From contig JAIRYL010000070.1 in NCBI GenBank assembly GCA_031267775.1, positions 1 through 35,131 on the forward strand: a stretch of 35,131 nt of DNA, given 5' to 3'. The position numbers were made by a program, and so were the translations under genes. The stretch is from Tannerellaceae bacterium. Lineage in GTDB: Bacteria > Bacteroidota > Bacteroidia > Bacteroidales > Tannerellaceae. Numbering within the stretch: the stretch's first letter is position 1; every line of letters starts with the position of its first letter. Shown here piece by piece: positions 27,653 to 35,131 of the stretch. The notes beneath the pieces were generated by a model. It did no database searches and had not been told where the DNA came from. It saw only the letters and a list, made by a program, of their open reading frames with translations.

Positions 27653-27834
27653 TTTTAAGAACTCGAAACAGGTATAAACGCAGGATCAAATCACCCGCCG
27701 ACGCCTCTCTTTGCTTTAGCAACAGAGGCCTGTCGCTGCAATCTGCTCAAAGCAAAACGGCCTGATAAACGAACCGGATTGCTATTGAATAAATCTTTAT
27801 TTAATAATAAATGTGATAATTCGGAAAATTGAAT

Positions 27835-27842
27835 TATTTTTG
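27835..27842 (+). promoter_or_regulatory. Bacteroidetes-type -7 element upstream of the GH2 gene
   Basis: TATTTTTG (TAnnTTTG); weak -33; implies a 5' UTR of about 120 nt. Confidence 0.35.
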
Positions 27843-27971
27843 TTTCCAGAACAAACAATAGATATTACTGGTTGCTCCTGTTTTATGTCATTATTGATTT
27901 ACAGCTTTTTTCTATTTGTTTGTTTTTTTATCGACTTTATTCATGTGGAAACCTTTAGTAATTTATAAAAA

Positions 27972-30900
27972 ATGAGACGGCCTTTATTCTGCATATTCTG
28001 TTGTTTTATCCTTATTTTTACCGGAACAAACGCACAGCAGCTATCGTTTTTAAACAAGAGTATTTACGATTATATAGAAAACACTTCTGTTTTCGAGGTA
28101 AATCAAGAAGAAGGCAGGGCTTATTATATCCCCGAAAAAAACCTGTCTCTTAATGGAAACTGGCGGTTCTTCTATAGCGATATACCGGAAGGAATCCCCG
28201 CCGATTTTTATACGGAGAATTTCAACAGCAGAAGATGGGAACAGATACCCGTTCCGTCTAATTGGGAAATGCTTGGCTACGGAGATAAGCTATTTCGCAA
28301 CGTACATGCGCCTTTTAAAGCCAATCCCCCTTATGTTCCAAGAGAATATAATCCCACGGGGGCCTACCTGAAGATGTTTGTTTTGCCTGCCGAATGGAAA
28401 GGAAGCCAGGTATTTTTGCGTTTTGAAAAGGTTGCGTCGGCTTCTTTTGTGTGGATCAATGGAAAAGAAGTCGGGTATAACGAAGGCGGACAGGAACCGG
28501 CCGAATATAATGTTACGGACTATCTGAAAAGCGGACGAAACTATATCGCCGTACTGGTTACTAAATATTCCGACGGTTATTATCTGGAGGGGCAGGATTA
28601 CTGGAGGTTGTCGGGGATATTTGACGCCGTATGGCTATATGCAACGCCAACGATCCGTTTGTTCGACCGGCAGATCGTTACTGAATTTGACGATACCTAT
28701 ACAGACGCCCTGCTAACAATAAAAACAGCCGTGAAAAGATATGACGGCGCGGCGTTTGCCGCAAGTTCTGCAAACTATCAACTAAACGCTCAATTGTTCG
28801 ATTCCGAAAAGCAGTTGGTTTCCGAATTTAAGAGCGCCTTTTTTTCGCCGGATTCAGCCAATAAACAGGTGGAACTGGCACAGAAAATAACAAATCCTAA
28901 AAAATGGACGGCAGAAACGCCCGACTTGTATACGCTTAAAATGCAACTGCTCGCTTCCGACGGGCAGGTAGCAGACCAGATGGAAACACGTATCGGTTTT
29001 AAAGAAACAGCGATACGGGATGGCGTATTCTATCTCAACGGCGTTCCTGTAAAAGTTAATGCCCAGAACTCGCACATGCAACATCCCGAATCCGGACATG
29101 TAATAGACGAAGAAACAATTCGTAAAGATTTTGAAATATTAAAACAGTTTAATTTCAATGCGGTACGTACATCGCATTATCCTCCTGTAAACAGATACCT
29201 TGAACTGGCCGACGAGTATGGATTATATATTATAGACGAGGCGGGCGTAGAGGCGCACGCTACGGAATTTGTATCCGACATGCCTGAATTTACAGAGATG
29301 TACAAAGAGCGCGTACGCCGCATGGTGTTGAGAGACAGGAATTATCCGTGTATATTATTCTGGAGCGCGGGTAATGAAAGCGGAGAGGGTTTTAACATTG
29401 CCGAAGTGATAAAAGAAGGGCAGAAATATGACAATACCCGTTATTGGATGTACGGAGGAAACGCTTTTTCTCATCCGGCAGAAGATATCATCGCGCCACG
29501 CTACCCTACTCCGCTGGAGCTGGAAATCCAGGTGGGCGTTTCGCCTGACAGCGACGAGCTTCGTCCCTCCTTTATGGATGAATATCTCTCTGTTGCGGGA
29601 AACGGCGGGGGAGGCTTAGACGATTACTGGCGCGTTATTTACGAACATCCCCGCACCATGGGAGGGGCTATCTGGGATTTTGTCAGTACCGGAGTAACGG
29701 AACGGGTCAGAGCTTTGCAGGACGCTTCTCCGTATAATACGCCCGCGCACTTAATGGGTAATGCCCAATTAATAGAAACCGGACATGGGAAAGCGCTCGA
29801 CCTGAACGGGCATGATCAATGGGTGGAAGTTTATCGTTCGGACAATATGGAAATTACCGGGGATAAACTGACGATAGCCTGCGATATATATCCGCGTAAA
29901 TTAATAAGCAGTTGTGGCGCCCTGATAACAAAAGGCAGTTACCAATTCGGATTGCAGCAGAGAGGCAGCGATTCGCTGGAGTTTTATATCTATACCGACA
30001 AAGCGTACCGGATCAATGCGCCGTTGCCCGAAGATTGGGAGAACCGCTGGCGTCGGGTTACAGCTACTTACGACGGGCAACGCATGGCCATTTGGCTGGA
30101 CGGTAAAGAAGTAGCAGAGGGCAAGGCGTCGGGGGAAATAAAAAATTTCCCATTCCCCATCAATATCGGACGTAATGCCGAAATACACGGACAGGAAACA
30201 GACGTTTATATTTGCGACGCGCTGCTGGACAACGTAGGCGTCTTTACCAACGTTTTTAAACCGGAAGAATTGCAAGCCGATAAAGCCGTTTTATGGCTCG
30301 ACTTTGAGCAGGAAACAGACGGAGGGCAATTCTACAGTTACGGTATTGGAGCGCGTACCTACGGAAGCATCTGGCCTAACCGCACCGTTCAGCCGGAGAT
30401 GTGGCAGATGAAGAAAAGCGTTCAGCCCATTTCCGTAAAGCTCTTAGACGCTGAAAATGGATATGTGGAGGTTTGGAACAGGAATCATTTCCTTAACAGT
30501 TCTTATTACAATATGCGCTGGACGCTGATTGGAGATGGTATTATCCTGAAAGAAGAAGATCTTACCCTGGATATTCCGCCGTTGAGTAAAAAAATTATCC
30601 GGATTCCTTATACCAAACCGGCAATCAAACCGGGCGCCGAATATACGTTACTACTGAGTTTTTCTCTGAAAAAAGATGAGTTGTGGGCATACGCCAAGCA
30701 TGAAGTGGCTTGGGAACAGTTTGTTTTGCCCTGGTACAAGGTATTTGAACCTGTTGTAGACAGGCGCAACCGTAAAATCAGCCTGCATCAAACGGATAAA
30801 GAAATTATGATAACCGGCAACGGTTTCTCTTATTCCTTTGAGGGTACAAGCGGGCTGTTGCAGTCGATCCGTTTCGGAGGGAAAGAAATGCTGCAATCTC

Positions 30901-31721
30901 CTCTGAAGCTAAATGTCTGGCGCGCGCCGTTGGCCAACGAACAGGATGAATGGAATTCGCACACGATTCATTCTTCGCACTGGAAAACCGGGTACGGACG
31001 GCATATCGTTACCGAGTTTTATACCATGGGGCTTGATACGCTGACGCATATCCCGCTGTCTGTCGACGCTTTTGAAACAAACGGGAAAGTGTATGTAAAC
31101 GTCAGGGATATTTATCTGACAGGAAGCAGTACGATGGAGAAAAAAGACCTGTATACCTGGGGAATGCAGAGCAACGGCTTTGAGAACCTGTATACCTACA
31201 TTATCAACGGATACGGAGAAATGACCATCAGGCACAGCGTTCTTCCCCATGGAAAAATGCCGGCATGGTTACCCCGTATCGGATTAACGCTGACATTGAA
31301 CAAAAACCTCAACCAGGTAGAATGGTATGGCAGAGGCCCTCAGGAAAATTATCCCGACAGGAAAACAGGTTACAAAGTAGACGTTTACAAATCTACCGTA
31401 GAAGATATGTACGAACCGTACCTTATCCCGCAGGATTACGGATTAAGAACAGACAACCGGTGGGTGAAAATGACCCATGCCGACGGCTACGGTATCCAGT
31501 TCAAAGCAAACAGGCTTTTCAATTTTAACGCCCACCCCTACTCTGCCGTGAATCTTACAAAAGCCATGTATACCTATCAATTGCAGGAACAGGAGGGTAT
31601 TACGTTCAACTTAGACTATGCTACGTCCGGCGTAGGATGTACGGCGCGTTCTATCCTCCCCGCTTACCGGGTACAACCGCAGGCATACGAACGAGAAATA
31701 TATATTTCGCCTATCCGATAA
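27972..31721 (+). CDS. Glycoside hydrolase family 2 beta-galactosidase with inserted LamG/concanavalin-like domain
   Basis: Signal peptide; VPSNWEMLGYGDKLFRNVHAPFKANPPYVPREYNPTGAYLK, FNFNAVRTSHYPPVNRYLELADEYGLYIIDEAGVEAH, LFWSAGNESGEG, PSFMDEYLS; LamG-like ALDLNGHDQWVEV...TATYDGQRMAIWLDGKEVA...INIGRNAE at about 29785-30320. Confidence 0.94.
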   Translation: MRRPLFCIFCCFILIFTGTNAQQLSFLNKSIYDYIENTSVFEVNQEEGRAYYIPEKNLSLNGNWRFFYSDIPEGIPADFYTENFNSRRWEQIPVPSNWEMLGYGDKLFRNVHAPFKANPPYVPREYNPTGAYLKMFVLPAEWKGSQVFLRFEKVASASFVWINGKEVGYNEGGQEPAEYNVTDYLKSGRNYIAVLVTKYSDGYYLEGQDYWRLSGIFDAVWLYATPTIRLFDRQIVTEFDDTYTDALLTIKTAVKRYDGAAFAASSANYQLNAQLFDSEKQLVSEFKSAFFSPDSANKQVELAQKITNPKKWTAETPDLYTLKMQLLASDGQVADQMETRIGFKETAIRDGVFYLNGVPVKVNAQNSHMQHPESGHVIDEETIRKDFEILKQFNFNAVRTSHYPPVNRYLELADEYGLYIIDEAGVEAHATEFVSDMPEFTEMYKERVRRMVLRDRNYPCILFWSAGNESGEGFNIAEVIKEGQKYDNTRYWMYGGNAFSHPAEDIIAPRYPTPLELEIQVGVSPDSDELRPSFMDEYLSVAGNGGGGLDDYWRVIYEHPRTMGGAIWDFVSTGVTERVRALQDASPYNTPAHLMGNAQLIETGHGKALDLNGHDQWVEVYRSDNMEITGDKLTIACDIYPRKLISSCGALITKGSYQFGLQQRGSDSLEFYIYTDKAYRINAPLPEDWENRWRRVTATYDGQRMAIWLDGKEVAEGKASGEIKNFPFPINIGRNAEIHGQETDVYICDALLDNVGVFTNVFKPEELQADKAVLWLDFEQETDGGQFYSYGIGARTYGSIWPNRTVQPEMWQMKKSVQPISVKLLDAENGYVEVWNRNHFLNSSYYNMRWTLIGDGIILKEEDLTLDIPPLSKKIIRIPYTKPAIKPGAEYTLLLSFSLKKDELWAYAKHEVAWEQFVLPWYKVFEPVVDRRNRKISLHQTDKEIMITGNGFSYSFEGTSGLLQSIRFGGKEMLQSPLKLNVWRAPLANEQDEWNSHTIHSSHWKTGYGRHIVTEFYTMGLDTLTHIPLSVDAFETNGKVYVNVRDIYLTGSSTMEKKDLYTWGMQSNGFENLYTYIINGYGEMTIRHSVLPHGKMPAWLPRIGLTLTLNKNLNQVEWYGRGPQENYPDRKTGYKVDVYKSTVEDMYEPYLIPQDYGLRTDNRWVKMTHADGYGIQFKANRLFNFNAHPYSAVNLTKAMYTYQLQEQEGITFNLDYATSGVGCTARSILPAYRVQPQAYEREIYISPIR

Positions 31722-31742
31722 AACGTATTAAAAAAGAATTAC

Positions 31743-32852
31743 ATGAAAACAATAAGCCTCTTCCTCCTCCTGTCAGTCATGCTTCCGGCCGCATTGTATG
31801 GCGCCGGGCAAAAGCATCGTCCGGCAAACCCGCAGGCAACGCCTGAAGCCCGGCAATTATTCCTCCGTTTAATGGAGCTTCAAAAAAAAGGCGTTATGTA
31901 CGGGCATCAGGATGATTTGATGTACGGACATACCTGGTGGTATGAACAAGACCGTTCGGACATAAAAGAACTAACGGGCGATTATCCGGCTGTTGCGGGA
32001 TTTGAGTTAGGCGAAATTGAAACGGGAAGAGACAGGAGCCTCGATTCTGTTTCTTTTGCGCAAATAACGCAACAGGTTAAGATTTTCCATAAACGCCATG
32101 GTATTATTACGGTAAGCTGGCATGCGGTCAATCCGATAACTTCTCAATACGAAGGCGTCAAAACAGCTAACGGGCAGGGCTCGTCGTGGGACGTAAAGGA
32201 ATTGTCGGCCGGCGGCCTCGATGCGGTAAAGTCTATTCTTCCTAAGGGAGAAAACAATACCCTTTTTAATCATTGGCTGGATATTCTTTCCGATTACTTC
32301 CATTCCTGGAAAGATGATACCGGCAAGCTGATTCCTTTTATATTCCGCCCATGGCACGAACATTCCGGAAACTTCTTCTGGTGGGGAACCACCCGTTGTA
32401 CGGACGAAGAATATGCCGAATTGTGGCGATATACCGTTACTTATTTAAGAAACAAAGGTCTGCACAATATCCTGTTTGCCTATAATACGGATAAGGTATT
32501 TTCGCAGGAGCAATATATGCAAGGGTATCCGGGAGACGAATATGTAGATATGCTTTCTTTAGACTGGTATGGATACGGAAGCGAATTTAATACCGCCGTA
32601 GACAACGCTCTGGGATTCATCTCGCCTCTTGCCCTTGAAAAAGGAAAACTATGCGCTTTAAGCGAATGCGGCAATATAAGCGAGGATTTGATTCATATCA
32701 TGAAAAAGCGCCCGCTCTCTTATTTCCTGACATGGAGAAATACGTATTACGAAGACCCTGCCAAGCGAAAACCGGTTGACGAAAACTATATCCGCGACCT
32801 AAAAACGATGTATGCAAATCCGCATACCTTGTTTTTGAAAGATATTCAATAA
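31743..32852 (+). CDS. Glycoside hydrolase family 26 (beta-mannanase-like)
   Basis: Signal peptide; KKGVMYGHQDDLMYGHTWWY, VSWHAVNPIT, IFRPWHEHSGNFFWWG, LSECGN. Confidence 0.93.
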   Translation: MKTISLFLLLSVMLPAALYGAGQKHRPANPQATPEARQLFLRLMELQKKGVMYGHQDDLMYGHTWWYEQDRSDIKELTGDYPAVAGFELGEIETGRDRSLDSVSFAQITQQVKIFHKRHGIITVSWHAVNPITSQYEGVKTANGQGSSWDVKELSAGGLDAVKSILPKGENNTLFNHWLDILSDYFHSWKDDTGKLIPFIFRPWHEHSGNFFWWGTTRCTDEEYAELWRYTVTYLRNKGLHNILFAYNTDKVFSQEQYMQGYPGDEYVDMLSLDWYGYGSEFNTAVDNALGFISPLALEKGKLCALSECGNISEDLIHIMKKRPLSYFLTWRNTYYEDPAKRKPVDENYIRDLKTMYANPHTLFLKDIQ

Positions 32853-32869
32853 GAGAAGCCTTTATGCGA

Positions 32870-33015
32870 TGCGGGCGGGCATTACGGATATTAAAGTGGA
32901 AAACATAGACGGGAAGAATGTGTTACGTGTATTCATACCGGAATTGCCCGCTTCACAAAACCGGTATATTTCAAGAATACAGGCTTAGGAGGCGTTTGTA
33001 TCATAGTTGTACAGC
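32870..33015 (+). pseudogene. Relic of a Schlafen/AlbA_2-like ATP-binding domain gene
   Basis: MRAGITDIKVENIDGKNVLRVFIPELPASQ then, after a frameshift, PVYFKNTGL; resembles remembered AlbA_2 sequences (VENIDGKNVLRI..ASQKPVYFK). Confidence 0.4.
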
Positions 33016-33232
33016 AAAATCATAAACTTCTGATATTTAGTCAGACAAATCTTTGCCAAAAGAAAAACGGCAGTAAATAAATGGCTTGCCTAAGACGAAT
33101 CTCCTGAAAAAGAGTCGGCTTTCTGTAAGCCTATAAGGGAAATATTTCCAAAGGAACGGTTCAGTCATGGTTGGAAAAAGCGTATCTTTACCGGAAAAAA
33201 TACGATGAAGCAACTGTTGAATCCGACAGGGT

Positions 33233-33763
33233 ATGAACAAAAAAAATTACAGCTTAACTAAACGACATTGTATTAACATACTGATTCTTATGGGAGTATT
33301 TTCTTTCATAGCGTGTAAGACGCTGCATAAAAGAAGTGCGGTTGATACAGAAAAACCGCTTCAAGAAATACGCAATTACAATGCAAGCGTGCTTTTAGAG
33401 CGTTTTCCTGATGATGAATTTATCGTTATGGAGTATTGTTTATATAGTCCGTTTGAGCGAAGCGTTTTTAGTCAGGAACAAATAAAATCGTTTATCGGGG
33501 AATATGCAGGAACTATTTTAAGGACAGGGCTTCAAGAAAACTGGCAAGCATTTGACTCGCGTAAATTGCCCGTTGGAACTAAAATATATTATCGGAAAGG
33601 TATTCCGGATAAACCCATAATACGTCTTGGACGTTTCTGCATTGGAACTGAAAAAAGTTCGTATTCGTATTCGGAATTTAGATTGATTGCGGAAACGGCC
33701 GACGGTTATGTTCTATATCAACAGATACCTGATATAGAAAACTATGGCATATTTTATGATTGA
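33233..33763 (+). CDS. Hypothetical lipoprotein
   Basis: 176-aa ORF with hydrophobic N-terminus and lipobox-like SFIAC. Confidence 0.6.
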   Translation: MNKKNYSLTKRHCINILILMGVFSFIACKTLHKRSAVDTEKPLQEIRNYNASVLLERFPDDEFIVMEYCLYSPFERSVFSQEQIKSFIGEYAGTILRTGLQENWQAFDSRKLPVGTKIYYRKGIPDKPIIRLGRFCIGTEKSSYSYSEFRLIAETADGYVLYQQIPDIENYGIFYD

Positions 33764-33824
33764 AAAAATCTGACGGGAGACAGTTAAGCCCGACTGAGAA
33801 AAATCTGAATTAAATTAAAATGAT

Positions 33825-35131
33825 ATGAAAACAAATTTAGGCGTATTAGGGATATTGGTATTTACCGGCTTTTCCTGTACTACCCAAAAGCCTGATGCGG
33901 AATGGGTGGCAACAACAGAAAATTCGTATTGGCAAACTCAAAAGCCTGTAACGCCGGGCGACATTTCGGGCGACGCAGACGTTATTCTCGATTTATCCCA
34001 TACAAGGCAGCGCATAGAAGGATTTGGCGCTTGCTTTAATGAACTCGGATGGACGTCGCTTTGCGCAGTAGATCCGCAGGTACGGGAAGAAATCATGAAA
34101 GAACTGTTCAGTCCGGGCGCAGGGGCAAATTTCACCTTATGCAGAATGCCTGTTGCCGCCAACGATTTTGCGCTGGACTGGTATTCTTACAACGAAACGG
34201 AAGGCGATTTTGAAATGAATGATTTCTCCATTGAAAATGATAAAAAAACGCTTATCCCCTTTATAAAGAACGCCCAAAAGTATTTACCGAGCCTGAAAAT
34301 ATGGGCTTCTCCCTGGAGCCCTCCTTCGTGGATGAAATATAATAAGCATTATGCGAGCCGTTCAACAGCAGCTATGGCCCGCCGGCTTGCCGACGCGCCC
34401 AAACGCGACGGGGAAGACGCCTATATTGACAACGGTTTGCCGGAAGACCGCCAGGGATATGAAGGAACCGACATGTTTATCCAGGAAGACGCTTACCTGA
34501 AAGCTTATGCGCTTTATTTCTCAAAGTTTATCGACGCTTACCGGGCGAACGATATCGATATTTTTGGAATTATGCCTCAGAATGAGTTCAACTCCGCCCA
34601 GATATTCCCCAGTTGCTGCTGGACGGCCGCCGGCCTGGCCCGTTTTATCGGCTGCTATTTAGGCCCTGCCATGCAGGAAAAAGGCGTTGAAATTATGTTT
34701 GGAACGATGGAAAGAGCCAACGAAGCGTTGGTAGACACTATATTGACAGATCCGGCCAGTAGCCAATACGTTACCGGCATAGGATTTCAATGGGCGGGAA
34801 AAGGCGCGATTCCCGGATTGCATAAAAAGTATCCGGACATGAAACTGTATCAATCCGAACAGGAATGTGGAGATGGCAAAAACGACTGGAGTGGCGCCGT
34901 TTATGCATGGGGGTTGATGAAGCATTACCTGAATAATGGAACATCCGGATATGCCTACTGGAATACGTCTCTTATGCAGGGAGGAGTGAGCCGGTGGGGC
35001 TGGGCGCAAAATTCATTAGTGGTAGTCAACGAAGACAAGACATTTACATATACCCCCGAATATTATGTCATGAAGCATGTAAGTCATTACGTAAAGCCCG
35101 GAGCCAAAAAGCTTGCGACAGCAGGAACGTA
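33825..35131 (+). CDS. Glycoside hydrolase family 30 protein, truncated by the window end
   Basis: Absent from the ORF track because it has no stop in the window; reading from ATG 33825: MKTNLGVLGILVFTGFSCTTQ lipoprotein signal; RQRIEGFGACFNELGW, IWASPWSPPSWMKYN, GIMPQNEFNSAQIFPSCCWT, YQSEQECGDGKNDW. Confidence 0.95.
   Translation, partial: MKTNLGVLGILVFTGFSCTTQKPDAEWVATTENSYWQTQKPVTPGDISGDADVILDLSHTRQRIEGFGACFNELGWTSLCAVDPQVREEIMKELFSPGAGANFTLCRMPVAANDFALDWYSYNETEGDFEMNDFSIENDKKTLIPFIKNAQKYLPSLKIWASPWSPPSWMKYNKHYASRSTAAMARRLADAPKRDGEDAYIDNGLPEDRQGYEGTDMFIQEDAYLKAYALYFSKFIDAYRANDIDIFGIMPQNEFNSAQIFPSCCWTAAGLARFIGCYLGPAMQEKGVEIMFGTMERANEALVDTILTDPASSQYVTGIGFQWAGKGAIPGLHKKYPDMKLYQSEQECGDGKNDWSGAVYAWGLMKHYLNNGTSGYAYWNTSLMQGGVSRWGWAQNSLVVVNEDKTFTYTPEYYVMKHVSHYVKPGAKKLATAGT

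Noticed and set aside
33001-33240. Intact transposase or IS element
   Set aside because: Only short disrupted peptides, no terminal inverted repeats or full-length transposase ORF seen.

Overview
The window is Bacteroidetes-type DNA (probably Bacteroidales), judged from gene content and TAnnTTTG-type -7 promoter boxes. From left to right it contains: (1) a sugar-redox cluster with two Gfo/Idh/MocA oxidoreductases (one a Tat lipoprotein), a tetraheme NapC/NrfH-like cytochrome fused to an SUMF1/FGE-like domain, and a Tat-lipoprotein TIM-barrel isomerase, followed by a hemerythrin/RIC-like protein, a LuxR-type regulator and a TonB-dependent receptor; (2) three tandem minus-strand paralogous secreted proteins; (3) gdhA; (4) a phosphotransferase fused to a RapZ C-terminal domain, overlapping a MurU-like nucleotidyltransferase; (5) a metallophosphatase and a minus-strand cobalamin nucleotide-loop cluster (cobS, cobT, cobU, cbiB); (6) a degenerate tRNA-like sequence, a YefM/YoeB-type toxin-antitoxin pair and a promoter-to-terminator interval that could be an attenuator or sRNA; (7) a mosaic of gene relics and short repeats at about 22.4-23.3 kb, holding a phnW 3' relic and a 113-bp copy of the cbiB 5' end; (8) a large outer-membrane beta-barrel protein, an MFS transporter and glycoside hydrolases GH2 (with LamG insertion), GH26 and GH30 (cut by the window edge). 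I see no CRISPR array, prophage or intact transposase. The leads most worth follow-up are the kinase-RapZ fusion, the cytochrome-SUMF1 cluster, the 21.1-21.3 kb leader/sRNA candidate and the 22.4-23.3 kb relic mosaic. All family assignments were made by eye from translated motifs; no database searches were run.
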